This document shows positions 8,868 through 17,966 of a DNA stretch of 64,000 nucleotides, piece by piece. The stretch is from Paenibacillus sp. FSL H8-0332. Its GTDB lineage: Bacteria; Bacillota; Bacilli; Paenibacillales; Paenibacillaceae. Positions within the stretch are counted from its first letter, which is position 1; every line of letters begins with the position of its first letter. Made by a program: the position numbers and the translations under genes. Below the pieces are notes generated by a model. The model made no database searches, was not told the DNA's origin, and saw only the letters and a list, made by a program, of their open reading frames with translations. The stretch is from the NCBI RefSeq assembly GCF_037963835.1, contig NZ_CP150145.1, positions 1,302,001 to 1,366,000 on the forward strand, written 5' to 3'.

Positions 8868-10709
8868 ATGAAAACAAAATCTACACTGGCTCTGCTGCTG
8901 ACGCTGATCCTGGTCCTTAGCGGATGCTCCGTAGCAACCAAATCGAATACGGCTGGCCAGACGGCTGAACCGGCTACTTCGGAAGCACCGGCCTCTGCGC
9001 CTGCGGGCGACAGTACACCTGTCAATATTGAAGTGCTTGGCATGAGCAGCAATGAGTCGGATATGAACATTGTCCGCGACCAGCTCACCAAGAATGGGTT
9101 CAACGTGAAGCTGAATGTCCAGCCGGATTACGCCAGCTTCAAGGCCCAGGAGGATGCAGGCAACTATGATGTGTCTCTCTCTGGCTGGACGACTGTCACC
9201 GGGAATCCCGATTATGCCGTGAGATCGCTGTTCACCACCGGCGGGGACTACAGTATTCAGTCCGATGCCGAGCTGGATGCTCTGATTAATAAAGCAGCCG
9301 CGCAAACGCCGGAAGAATATCTGCAGACCTACAAGGATTTCGAGCAGCGCCTGGTCTTCGATGAAGCCCGCATTGCTCCGCTGTATGTCTCTATGAAGAG
9401 CCAGGCGGTCAACAAAGAGGTGCTTAAAGCCGATTCGGTAAGACTGTCCAAATCCCGTGCACTGGCTTGGGAAGATATCGACTTCGTGGACACGGCGAAA
9501 CGGGCAACCACTCCGCTGATTCTCTCTCAGGCGCTCTCCAACCTGACGTCCCTGGACCCGATCAAAGGCAATGACGGCTCGATCAACCAGCTTAATACGA
9601 ATATGTATGTACGCCTGGTCAATCTGACCGATGATGACAAAATCACTTCCGACGCTTCGCTGTCCCGCAACTATAGTATTGCAGACGGCAATCAGGACTA
9701 CTATTTCATCCTGCGCGACGACATCAACTTCGCCAAGATCGACAACAAAAAAGCTGTAGATACCGGTGAGCGTGTAGGCGGAGACGATGTCGTGTTCTCC
9801 CTGGACCGTGCCAAGAACAAGGATTCTGTGCCGGATCACCGCACCTACAGCTTGCATGAGCATATCAACACGGTAGAGGTATTCACGGACCTGGACGCCC
9901 TTGGCTCGATCAAGCAGGCAGGCGGCAAAGGGACCGTTAAAGAAGCGCTGGAGCAAGGCCTGGAAGCGCCGATCTCCGGGCTTGTGAGCGACAAGAAGCA
10001 GGCTGACAACAAGCAGGGGAAATATCAGGTTATCAAGCTGACGACGACAGAGCCTTTTCCGCAGGTGCTGAACTATCTGGCGCATCAATCTGCCGGTATT
10101 GTCTCCAAGAAGCAGGTAGAGAGCATCAACACGTATGATGTAGCCAAGTTCGATGTGAACAAGGATATCCCTTACGGTGACCAGAATACGGTAACGGAAG
10201 GCGCCAAATACGACAACAAGCTGTATGCCAGCGGTCCTTACATCCTGTCCTATAAGAATGACTATGAAGGAGTTTTCCTTAAGAATCCTGCTTATCAAAA
10301 AGGTACCGACAACGAAGCGCTGATCAACCAGGTTAACGTGCGCTTTATTGCCGACGCTGATAGCACTCTGTCTGCCCTACGCAGCGGTGAAATCTATGTC
10401 TACTATGGCGTGCCTGAGACGAAATACGATGTGGTAGAAGGCGACAGCAAGCTCCAGCTGAAGAGCATTCCGAGCAACGCGATGAGCTACCTGCTGTTCA
10501 ACACCAAGAACCGCGATGTAGCAAACAGCACAGATCTCCGCAAGGCTGTACTCTACTCCATCAATCAGGATGAGATTCTGGCCTTCTATAAGGGGAAAAA
10601 GATCAAAGCCGTCTCCACGCTCAGCCCGCTGATGGATACCGGAAATGAGCTGAAGGCCGATCCGGCCAAGGTGAAGGAATTCCTGGCTGCCTATCAGGCA
10701 GGCAAGTAA
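8868..10709 (+). CDS. Circularly permuted SBP_bac_5-type solute-binding lipoprotein
   Basis: A protein of 613 residues beginning with a lipoprotein signal (LILVLSGC, lipidated Cys20) and an Ala/Thr/Glu-rich linker. Residues ~52-207 resemble the normal C-terminal part of family-5 binding proteins: VNIEVLGMSSNESD, QLTKNGFNVKLNV, DVSLSGWTTVTGNPDYA, SDAELDALINKA and DEARIAPLYVS. Residues ~213-613 resemble the normal N-terminal part: LSNLTSLDPIKGN, a YYFILRDDINFA stretch, GGDDVVFSLDRAK, LYASGPYILSY, a LRSGEIYVYYGV stretch and AVLYSINQDEIL, ending at AKVKEFLAAYQAGK, the place where the usual C-terminal part would begin. The order is therefore swapped around a break between the lobes. It should capture the ligand outside the membrane for the two upstream permeases. 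Ribosome site GGGGAGG is present. Confidence 0.85.
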   Translation: MKTKSTLALLLTLILVLSGCSVATKSNTAGQTAEPATSEAPASAPAGDSTPVNIEVLGMSSNESDMNIVRDQLTKNGFNVKLNVQPDYASFKAQEDAGNYDVSLSGWTTVTGNPDYAVRSLFTTGGDYSIQSDAELDALINKAAAQTPEEYLQTYKDFEQRLVFDEARIAPLYVSMKSQAVNKEVLKADSVRLSKSRALAWEDIDFVDTAKRATTPLILSQALSNLTSLDPIKGNDGSINQLNTNMYVRLVNLTDDDKITSDASLSRNYSIADGNQDYYFILRDDINFAKIDNKKAVDTGERVGGDDVVFSLDRAKNKDSVPDHRTYSLHEHINTVEVFTDLDALGSIKQAGGKGTVKEALEQGLEAPISGLVSDKKQADNKQGKYQVIKLTTTEPFPQVLNYLAHQSAGIVSKKQVESINTYDVAKFDVNKDIPYGDQNTVTEGAKYDNKLYASGPYILSYKNDYEGVFLKNPAYQKGTDNEALINQVNVRFIADADSTLSALRSGEIYVYYGVPETKYDVVEGDSKLQLKSIPSNAMSYLLFNTKNRDVANSTDLRKAVLYSINQDEILAFYKGKKIKAVSTLSPLMDTGNELKADPAKVKEFLAAYQAGK

Positions 10710-10756
10710 TAGATTGGGAGCTGTCTGCATAAGGCTTAGCTGAATGCATCATCAGG

Positions 10757-10790
10757 AAGAACCGGGCAGGGATTGTCCGGTTCTTTCTTG
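10757..10790 (+). terminator. Intrinsic terminator after the binding-protein operon
   Basis: AAGAACCGG at 10757-10765 pairs with CCGGTTCTT at 10777-10785, followed by T-rich sequence. Confidence 0.8.
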
Positions 10791-10881
10791 TGTCTGCAGA
10801 CAGAGATTAGCTGAACAGTGTTTTTTGGCGTACACTAAGCTTAATAGAGTCATTACTGAACTGAACTGCGGGGTGAGAAGG

Positions 10882-11547
10882 ATGGAGAAGCTGCTGGAGC
10901 AGATCACGGGCGAGCTGCTGGGACAGGTTAGTATCGAGAGCGTGAATCCGCTGGAGCCGGTGAAGGTAGGCGGTGTGCCCAAGCCCTGGAAGCTACTCGG
11001 AACCGGAAATTATGCGGCTGTCTTCTGCCGTCAGGGGGCTGAGGAATACGCAGTGAAGATCTACGCGCCGGGCAGGCCGGGCATTGAGGAAGAAACAGAG
11101 GTGTACCGCCTCCTCGGGCAGCATCCGGCCTTCTCGGAATGCTATTATGCCGGAGCGGATTTTCTGGTCCTCAAAAGGCTGGGAGGAGTCACCTTCTACG
11201 ATTCTATGCAACGCGGCATTCTCATTACCGGACAAGCTATTGAAGACATTGACAACGCGCTTCAGTATGCGAGGTCACGGGGACTGCGCCCGCATGATAT
11301 CCACGCCAAGAATGTGATGCTCCGGGACGGCCGGGGACTAATTGTAGATGTCTCGGATTTCCTGAAGGATGATGACTGCAGCATGTGGGAGGATTATAAG
11401 CAGCTCTATTACCGTTTGTACCAGCCGGTTGCTTCCCGCCGGGTATTTCCGGTTCCCCGTCTGATTCTGGAGGCGGTCCGCAGAGGCTACCGGTTCTGGC
11501 GGCGGCGGAAGCAGGGGCGGAGCGGGTTCACTCTTTTTCGAAAATGA
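10882..11547 (+). CDS. Small serine/threonine protein kinase-like protein
   Basis: A protein of 221 residues with a minimal kinase fold. LLGTGNYAAVF at about residue 38 fits the glycine-rich loop, YAVKIY (about 56) carries the ATP-binding lysine, LRPHDIHAKNVML (about 135) is the catalytic loop with D and N in the HxDxxxxN spacing, and LIVDVSDFL replaces the usual DFG. The basic tail FWRRRKQGR is unlike classical kinases. It resembles the short kinase-like proteins found in Bacillus. I chose the ATG at 10882 after GGGGTGAGAAGG; the open frame begins earlier, at 10744. It may phosphorylate protein or a small molecule; the substrate is not visible. Confidence 0.7.
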   Translation: MEKLLEQITGELLGQVSIESVNPLEPVKVGGVPKPWKLLGTGNYAAVFCRQGAEEYAVKIYAPGRPGIEEETEVYRLLGQHPAFSECYYAGADFLVLKRLGGVTFYDSMQRGILITGQAIEDIDNALQYARSRGLRPHDIHAKNVMLRDGRGLIVDVSDFLKDDDCSMWEDYKQLYYRLYQPVASRRVFPVPRLILEAVRRGYRFWRRRKQGRSGFTLFRK

Positions 11548-11601
11548 TAGATGTTTCTATAGCGGTGCTTGCAGCCTGCAGACTTGAGCAGATCAACGGC
11601 T

Positions 11602-12498
11602 TCAGCCCTTCGGAATGCGGCGGTAGCTGGAAGGAGAGAAGCCGGAGATTCTCTTGAACAGCCGGGAAAAGTAATAGGGGTCGTTGATCCCTACGGCAGC
11701 GCCGACCTCCTTAATGCTGAGTTCGGTAAGATCGAGCAGATGGCCGGCCCGCTGGATTTTGAGCCGCAGGAAATACTCGACCGGGGAGACCCCGGTCTCG
11801 GCGTTGAAGATATAGATCAGATGCTGCTTCGACACGCCGACATGCTTAGCCAGTTCAGGCAGGGTAAGTGTGGCGTCCAGCCGTCCGTTCATATATTGAA
11901 TGGCCTGTTCCAGATACGTCCTGCGTTTCTTCTCCTGCGCGGATTGGCTTGCCGTTATGCCAATGCCGGAGAGCAGCTGTCTGCCCGTCTGGGCGATGTG
12001 CACATGGGTAGCCAGGGCGTAGGTCTGCTCAGCGAGCAGCTCATAGACCGGGACGAACCAGTCGATGAGCCGGGCCTTGCCGCTCGGGGATAAACTCAAG
12101 GGAGCCCCCGACAATCCGAACAGCTCCACCAGCCTATCCGCGTGGCTCCCTTGGAAATGAAACCAGTAAATGCTCCATGGGTTCCCAAGTATGGCCCCGT
12201 ACCGGTGCGGGGTGCCCGGCGGAATAATCACCATATCCCCCGGCTGCATGGTCATCTGCTCCCCGTGGTTCAGCTCCACCCAACCCTCCCCCGCTTCACA
12301 AAAGATAAAGATATGGGACGCGCTGCCTTCCCCGCGTTCTCTGTAATGGTACTGGGCATTGGGGAAGTACCCAATGTCCGTAATGAACAAGGAGGCAGTC
12401 AGCTCCTCCTGCTCCAGTTCCTTCATCCAATATTCCGGCAGCACATACAGCTTCTCCTCGATAAACCCTTCCGGCTTGCGGATTTGACCATGATTCAC
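11602..12498 (-). CDS. AraC-family transcriptional regulator with cupin sensor domain
   Basis: A protein of 298 residues. The N-terminal cupin domain (about 20-140) includes MQPGDMVIIPPGTPHRYGA. The C-terminal pair of helix-turn-helix motifs (about 195-295) includes LTLPELAKHVGVSKQHLIYI and the PYYFSRLFKRISGFSPSSYR signature. The start is GTG at complement 12496-12498 after GGGAGGGAACCAGC; the open frame extends 25 codons further upstream without a good ribosome site. It is divergent from the DUF5107-TPR gene 144 bp away and probably controls that gene and the cellulase-like gene in response to a sugar. Confidence 0.88.
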   Translation of the reverse strand: MNHGQIRKPEGFIEEKLYVLPEYWMKELEQEELTASLFITDIGYFPNAQYHYRERGEGSASHIFIFCEAGEGWVELNHGEQMTMQPGDMVIIPPGTPHRYGAILGNPWSIYWFHFQGSHADRLVELFGLSGAPLSLSPSGKARLIDWFVPVYELLAEQTYALATHVHIAQTGRQLLSGIGITASQSAQEKKRRTYLEQAIQYMNGRLDATLTLPELAKHVGVSKQHLIYIFNAETGVSPVEYFLRLKIQRAGHLLDLTELSIKEVGAAVGINDPYYFSRLFKRISGFSPSSYRRIPKG

Positions 12499-12526
12499 GC
12501 TGGTTCCCTCCCTAACGGACAGTATG

Positions 12527-12557
12527 TTAACAAGTTTGCACAGAATAAGAATATAAT
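12527..12557 (+). promoter_or_regulatory. Possible promoter of the DUF5107-TPR operon
   Basis: A perfect -10 TATAAT at 12552-12557 with a poor -35 (TTAACA at 12527-12532, spacer 19). A weak -35 is what an activator-dependent promoter would show, consistent with the divergent AraC-type gene. Confidence 0.4.
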
Positions 12558-12642
12558 CCATCACTTCCCGCATTTCGTCAATTGGAACCTTCCCGGCCAG
12601 AGGCTAGAGTAGAACTATCAAGTCAAGGGAGGCAGTGAAGGC

Positions 12643-15600
12643 ATGAAGCATGCAGGTAGCGGTAAGATGCCGGAGGCAGCCGGGGACAACGCGGGCAAAG
12701 CGGACCACGTGGACAATACGGACGGAGCAGACCGGGTGCAGGTAAGGGAGACCCGTGTGATTATACCAACCTATGAGGCGGGCGCCGCTGATCCGAGTCC
12801 TATGTTTCTGGAGAAAAGAGTCTATCAGGGAAGCTCGGGGCGTGTATACCCGCATCCCGTGATTGAGAGCATCTCGGATGTGAAGCAGGATAGATCGTAC
12901 AAGCTGATTATTTTGGAGAATGAATATCTGCGCATAGAGATCATGCCGGAGCTTGGAGGGCGGATCTACCGGGCGCTCGACAAGACGAATAACTATGATT
13001 TTGTCTATTATAACCGCGTAATCAAGCCTGCTCTGGTCGGCCTTGCGGGTCCTTGGATCTCCGGGGGCATTGAGTTCAACTGGCCGCAGCATCACCGCCC
13101 GAATACGTTCGGACCCGTTGAATATAAGCTTGAGGCTGCTGAGGATGGAAGCGCTATCGTATGGGTGAGCGAGATTGACCGGATGTACGGGACGAAGGTT
13201 ACGGCTGCATTCAGGCTCTATCCGGGCACCGCCTATCTGGAGGTCCATGCCCAGTGTTATAACCGGACGCCGCAGGCGCAGACTTTCCTTTGGTGGGCCA
13301 ACCCGGCGGTCGCGGTTAATGAGCAGACGCAGTCTGTTTTTCCACCTGATGTCACAGCCGTCTTCGATCATGGAAAAAGGGATGTATCGCGCTTCCCAAT
13401 GGCTACCGGCACCTATTACAAGCAGGATTATTCGGAAGGCGTGGACATCTCCCGCTATAAGAATATTCCGGTTCCGACCTCCTATATGGCCTATAAGTCG
13501 GATTATAATTTTGTCGGCGGATATGATCACGGCGTCCAGGCGGGGCTGCTGCATGTGGCTAATCATCATATCTCACCGGGGAAGAAGCAATGGACCTGGG
13601 GGAACGGGGAGTTCGGGCAGGCCTGGGACCGCCAGCTGACCGATGAAGACGGGCCTTATATTGAACTCATGACGGGCGTATATACCGATAATCAGCCTGA
13701 CTTCACCTGGTTGCAGCCGTATGAGGAGAAGAGCTTCACCCAGTATTTCATGCCGTATAAGGGCATCGGTCTGGTGAAAAATGCCTCGGTAGACGCTGCG
13801 GTCAATTTGGAGGTTGATGCGGAACTGGCTCAGGCGGTGGTAAAGGTATACGTGACCTCACGGCTTGAACAGGCCGTTATCCGGTTAAGCGGAGCCGCTG
13901 GCGAGTATCTGCGGGAGACTGCAGATCTGTCTCCGGCAGAGGCTATAGAGCGTAAGGTCATGCTGGACCATGGAGAGCAGGAGCATGACCTCAAGCTGAC
14001 GGTCCATAGTGCCGAGGGCAGGCTGCTGGTCGCCTATCAGCCGAAGCGGCCGGAGATCGGGCGTATCCCTGAGGCGGCGAAGCCGCTGGCACCGCCCGAA
14101 GAGCTGCGTTCAGCAGAGGAGCTATATCTGGCCGGCCTGCATCTGGAGCAGTATCGGCATGCCACCTTTGAGCCGGAGGCCTATTATCTGGAAGGGCTTA
14201 AGCGGGACAGCGGGGATATCCGGCTGAATGTAGCGTATGGAACACTGCTGCTCCGCCGCGGGCAATATGCGCAGAGTGAACCCTTGTTCCGCCGCGCCAT
14301 TGAACGTCTGACCTCGCGTAACCCTAACCCTTATGACAGCGAAGCCTATTATCAGCTGGGGGTAGCCCTGCGCGGCCTAAACCGCCTGGATGAGGCTTTT
14401 GCCGCGTATTACAAAGCGGTATGGTCGGCAGCCTGGCAGGATGCGGGGTATTTCTCGCTCGCTCAGATTGCCTGCCAGCAGGGCCGGTATGCCGAGGCGC
14501 TGGAGCTGGCGGAGCGTTCGCTGATCCGCAATGCGCGTAATTATAAGGCGAGGAACCTCAAGTCTGCTCTCCTGCGCAGACTTGGTCGGCCGCAGCAGGC
14601 GAGAGGATTCGCCAGCGAGACTATGCAGCTTGATCCTGCTGATATTGGCGCATATAACGAACTAGCTCTGGCTCTTGCAGCACTGGAGGACCCTGCTGCG
14701 GCAGAAGAGGCGCTGAGCGAATTGGAACGGCTTATGCGTGGTGACGCACACAATTACCTTAATCTTATGGCAGATTATATGGGCTGCGGACTGTACACGG
14801 AAGCTCTTGCTGTAGGGGAGAGGGCGGCCCAGCGGGGCAGCTCCGAACCCGAATCTGAACTCGAACTAGAAGTCGAATCCGTCTATCCTATGCTGTATTA
14901 TGCCCTTGGCGAATGTTATGAGCGCACGGGACAAGTTGAGCAGGCACGGGAGGCCCGCCGCAAGGGGCAAGCGGCCCGCCCGCTGCACTGCTTTCCGAAC
15001 ACCCTGTCCGAGCTTGAATGGCTGTTAAGCGCCGTCCGGGCGAATCCCCGGGATGATAAGGCCCATTACTATCTCGGCAATCTCTATTACGACAAGAAGC
15101 GGCCGGAGGAAGCGGCGGCGAGCTGGGAACGTTCGCGTGAACTGAGAGGGGATTTCGCCATCGTTCACCGCAATCTGGCCCTGGCCTATTATAACAAGCA
15201 GAACAAGCCTGAGGCGGCGCTCGCTTCACTGGAGCAGGCTTTCGCCTGTGCGCCGCAGGATGCGCGGATTCTGTATGAGCTGGATCAGCTGCGCAAGAAG
15301 CTCGCATGGTCTGCGGGGGAACGGCTGGATCATCTTGAAGCCCAGCGCAGCCTGGTGGAGCAGCGGGATGATCTGTATCTCGAATATGTTACGCTGCTTA
15401 ACCAGCTTGAACGCTATAACGAAGCGGTTAGGGCATTAAGCTCGCGTAACTTCCATCCCTGGGAGGGCGGAGAGGGGAAGGTGACCGGGCAATACCAATT
15501 CGCCCACAGCGGACTTGGCAGACAGGCCCTGGAGAACGGGCAGTATGAAGCCGCGCTTGAGCATTTCCGGCTGGCCCTGGCCTATCCGCATAATCTGGGC

Positions 15601-16101
15601 GAAGGGAAGCTGGAAGGGGCGCAGGAGAATAATATCCATTATGCTCTTGGCCGGGTATACGAAGGACTTCAGCAGGAAGAAGAGGCTGTCCACTGCTACA
15701 GGGCGGCGTCACAAGGTCTGGCGGAGCCGGCAAGTGCGGTGTTCTACAATGACCAGCCGCCGGAGATGATTTTCTACCAGGGGCTGGCCTGGCTGAAGCT
15801 CCAGCAGCCGAAGGAGGCGAAGCGCCGCTTCAATCTACTGATCGATTATGCCGAGCGTCATCTCTTCGACGGTATCAAGCTGGACTATTTCGCCGTATCG
15901 CTGCCGGATTTCCTGGTGTTTGAGGATGATCTCAACCGGCGCAATGTCATTCATTGCCGCTATATGCGGGGACTCGGGCTTCTCGGGCTGGGCCGGTATG
16001 AAGCAGCGGTAGCGGAGTTTGATTCAGCTCTTGCCCTGGACCCTAATCATCAGGGAGCCGGAGTTCACAGACGGATGGCCGGAAGTGTCCTGAACCGATA
16101 A
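12643..16101 (+). CDS. DUF5107 domain protein with C-terminal TPR array
   Basis: A large protein of 1152 residues without a signal peptide, so probably cytoplasmic. Residues ~30-350 match the DUF5107 type (a galactose-mutarotase-like beta-sandwich): EIMPELGGRIYRALDKTNNY, ISGGIEFNWPQHH and FLWWANPAVAVNEQTQ. A linker follows, then from about 490 to the end a long series of tetratricopeptide repeats (for example AYYQLGVALRGLNRLDEAFA, AHYYLGNLYYDKKRPEEAAA and LGLLGLGRYEAAVAEFDSAL). It is followed after 28 bp by a cellulase-like gene. The family is associated with carbohydrate loci; its exact reaction is not established from sequence. It may bind or act on an oligosaccharide and use the TPR part as a scaffold. 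Confidence 0.85.
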   Translation: MKHAGSGKMPEAAGDNAGKADHVDNTDGADRVQVRETRVIIPTYEAGAADPSPMFLEKRVYQGSSGRVYPHPVIESISDVKQDRSYKLIILENEYLRIEIMPELGGRIYRALDKTNNYDFVYYNRVIKPALVGLAGPWISGGIEFNWPQHHRPNTFGPVEYKLEAAEDGSAIVWVSEIDRMYGTKVTAAFRLYPGTAYLEVHAQCYNRTPQAQTFLWWANPAVAVNEQTQSVFPPDVTAVFDHGKRDVSRFPMATGTYYKQDYSEGVDISRYKNIPVPTSYMAYKSDYNFVGGYDHGVQAGLLHVANHHISPGKKQWTWGNGEFGQAWDRQLTDEDGPYIELMTGVYTDNQPDFTWLQPYEEKSFTQYFMPYKGIGLVKNASVDAAVNLEVDAELAQAVVKVYVTSRLEQAVIRLSGAAGEYLRETADLSPAEAIERKVMLDHGEQEHDLKLTVHSAEGRLLVAYQPKRPEIGRIPEAAKPLAPPEELRSAEELYLAGLHLEQYRHATFEPEAYYLEGLKRDSGDIRLNVAYGTLLLRRGQYAQSEPLFRRAIERLTSRNPNPYDSEAYYQLGVALRGLNRLDEAFAAYYKAVWSAAWQDAGYFSLAQIACQQGRYAEALELAERSLIRNARNYKARNLKSALLRRLGRPQQARGFASETMQLDPADIGAYNELALALAALEDPAAAEEALSELERLMRGDAHNYLNLMADYMGCGLYTEALAVGERAAQRGSSEPESELELEVESVYPMLYYALGECYERTGQVEQAREARRKGQAARPLHCFPNTLSELEWLLSAVRANPRDDKAHYYLGNLYYDKKRPEEAAASWERSRELRGDFAIVHRNLALAYYNKQNKPEAALASLEQAFACAPQDARILYELDQLRKKLAWSAGERLDHLEAQRSLVEQRDDLYLEYVTLLNQLERYNEAVRALSSRNFHPWEGGEGKVTGQYQFAHSGLGRQALENGQYEAALEHFRLALAYPHNLGEGKLEGAQENNIHYALGRVYEGLQQEEEAVHCYRAASQGLAEPASAVFYNDQPPEMIFYQGLAWLKLQQPKEAKRRFNLLIDYAERHLFDGIKLDYFAVSLPDFLVFEDDLNRRNVIHCRYMRGLGLLGLGRYEAAVAEFDSALALDPNHQGAGVHRRMAGSVLNR

Positions 16102-16129
16102 AATAACCTAATTCTAAGGAGTGAAAAGA

Positions 16130-17416
16130 ATGGATGCATTGCTGAGCAGGCTGCCGCGTAAGCTTACCCTTACCATGTGGGATTTCTCCTGGTACACGAT
16201 GACCTTGCCGGGCGAGCCTTATCATGATCTGGCGGCAAGATGCAAGGAAGCGGCGGACAGAGGGTACAACACCATCCGGATCTGTGCCATGCCGTTCCTG
16301 TTATTCACAGCGGAGGGCAAACGACCCGGACCGCTGCACTTCGGCAGTCTGGGGGAAGTGGGCCAGCGTACCCGCTGGTACAACTGCCGCGGCGGTGCCG
16401 AGCTGGACGGACATGCGCATCTGCTGGAGCTGTTCAGACAGGCCAAGGCGCACGGACTCTATATTATGCTGTCTTCCTGGGAATATCAGCAGAGCCCCAG
16501 CTTCCTGGCTTATCCCGCGCTGCGAGATGAGCTGGCTGCAATTGCTCCCGCAGAGCGGTTCATGACCCTGGCCCGTTCAATGGATCAGCTCCTCAGGTAT
16601 ATCAAGGCGGAGGGCTTTGCCAGTCAGATTGTCTATGCCGAGCTGCATAATGAAGTGGAGTTCGGACAGCTTACCGCTGTGGGTACCGCACAGGGAATCG
16701 GTGCAGCCGATACGCCCAGGCTGGTGGAGGCCATGCAGCCTTATATTGAGGAAGCGGTAGGGTATCTTCGGGAACAGCATCCCGATGTTCTGATCACGGC
16801 CAGCTATACGCTGAACGAAGCTTATCCGAAGGCATATGTAGCCCGTAATCTGCAGGTGGCCCACTATCATCTCTATATCAAAGGCGTGCTGAATGAGCTT
16901 ATGGACGCGGCGGGGTTGAACGATGAGGAGCTGCCTTTTCCGAATGCCTTTGTCCTGTCTATGCTGAGGGAGGATGCCCCTCCCTTCGGGGAATGGACCC
17001 TGCCCGCAGGGCAGGAGTGGCGGATGGAGGGAAATCCGGTCGGGATGAAGCTGATCTATCTGCATGATTGGGCTGACCCTGATCTATGGGATCTCTACCT
17101 GTATGACCGCTACGGAGCCCACAAGCTGGCGATGCTGCAAAAAGCGGACATGCGCCTGGAAGAAGCGCAAGAATGGGCTGTACATTCAGGCCTGCCGGTG
17201 GTAATCGGCGAAGGCTATGTCGGCTATACCCCGCTGCTTGCAGGCTTTGAGGAGGGACCGGTCGGGAAATTCATTGCCGAGTACGCGCTGCGTAAGGGGA
17301 TGGCCCTGGGCTTCTGGGGCATGACGCTGTGCTCCAACTGTGCGCCGCATCATCCGTTCTGGCAGGATGTGGCCTGGCAGCAGCGGTGGAACCGGTACAT
17401 TCTTGAAGCGGAGTAG
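16130..17416 (+). CDS. Cellulase-like (GH5-type TIM barrel) family protein
   Basis: A protein of 428 residues without a signal peptide. TIM-barrel features include LTMWDFSWYTMTLPGEPY near the N terminus, VYAELHNEVEFGQL with the acid/base glutamate in an N-E pair, and LPVVIGEGYVGYTP as likely nucleophile strand. It belongs to the cytoplasmic cellulase-like group often coded beside sugar-use genes. ATG 16130 is preceded by AAGGAG at 16116-16121; an in-frame GTG at 16121 lies within that ribosome site. It is probably cotranscribed with the DUF5107-TPR gene and under the divergent AraC regulator. The substrate is unknown. Confidence 0.78.
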   Translation: MDALLSRLPRKLTLTMWDFSWYTMTLPGEPYHDLAARCKEAADRGYNTIRICAMPFLLFTAEGKRPGPLHFGSLGEVGQRTRWYNCRGGAELDGHAHLLELFRQAKAHGLYIMLSSWEYQQSPSFLAYPALRDELAAIAPAERFMTLARSMDQLLRYIKAEGFASQIVYAELHNEVEFGQLTAVGTAQGIGAADTPRLVEAMQPYIEEAVGYLREQHPDVLITASYTLNEAYPKAYVARNLQVAHYHLYIKGVLNELMDAAGLNDEELPFPNAFVLSMLREDAPPFGEWTLPAGQEWRMEGNPVGMKLIYLHDWADPDLWDLYLYDRYGAHKLAMLQKADMRLEEAQEWAVHSGLPVVIGEGYVGYTPLLAGFEEGPVGKFIAEYALRKGMALGFWGMTLCSNCAPHHPFWQDVAWQQRWNRYILEAE

Positions 17417-17504
17417 CTGCATCCCTCCAGGACGGACAGCCGTTGGAGGTGGAGTAGGCTCCGTGGTATATTGGTGTAATAGGGGTGAGCAGGAGGGATG
17501 CAGC

Positions 17505-17900
17505 ATGGGAGAGTCATCCGGCGGGAAAGCCGCTGATGCTCCGTACGCTATAGGTCTGAAGCGGATCTATGAGCCTGCGGATCCCGGAGACGGATACCGG
17601 ATTCTGGTGGACCGGCTGTGGGCGCGCGGAGTGACGAAGGAGCAGGCGGCCATTGACGAGTGGATGAAGGACATCGCGCCAAGCCCGGCGCTGCGTATAT
17701 GGTTCGGGCATCTGCCGGAGCGGTTCGCGGCATTCAAGGAACGGTATACCAGGGAGCTGGAGGAGAATCCGGAATGCGCGGGGCTTGCGGAAGCGATCCG
17801 GGAGCGGGCGCTTGAACAGAGGGTTACGCTGGTCTATGCTGCGAAGGACCCGGTGCATAACCATGCGAAGGTACTCTATGAATGGCTGATCTCACGTTAA
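17505..17900 (+). CDS. DUF488 family protein
   Basis: A protein of 131 residues typical of the DUF488 family: IGLKRIYEPADPGDGYRILV, DRLWARGVTKEQAAIDEWMK, FGHLPERFAAFKERYTREL and VTLVYAAKDPVHNHAKVL. AGGAGGGA at 17491-17498 supports the ATG at 17505. Members are small cytoplasmic proteins of uncertain function found in many bacteria. It stands alone between the cellulase-like gene and a shared terminator with hmp. Confidence 0.85.
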   Translation: MGESSGGKAADAPYAIGLKRIYEPADPGDGYRILVDRLWARGVTKEQAAIDEWMKDIAPSPALRIWFGHLPERFAAFKERYTRELEENPECAGLAEAIRERALEQRVTLVYAAKDPVHNHAKVLYEWLISR

Positions 17901-17904
17901 AAAA

Positions 17905-17955
17905 ACGGGCCTCCTCCGAATGAATATCCGTTCGGCAGGTGGCCCGTGTGCTTTT
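17905..17955. terminator. Bidirectional terminator between the DUF488 gene and hmp
   Basis: ACGGGCC with CTCCGAA at 17905-17920 pairs with TTCGG..GGCCCGT at 17931-17947. An A run lies on one side and a T-rich tract on the other, serving both convergent genes. Confidence 0.75.
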
Positions 17956-17966
17956 AGCTGAACAAT

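Noticed and set aside
8532..10298. 588-codon open frame on the minus strand
   Set aside because: It is antisense to the binding-protein gene, has no family features and no ribosome site; it results from codon bias of the real gene.
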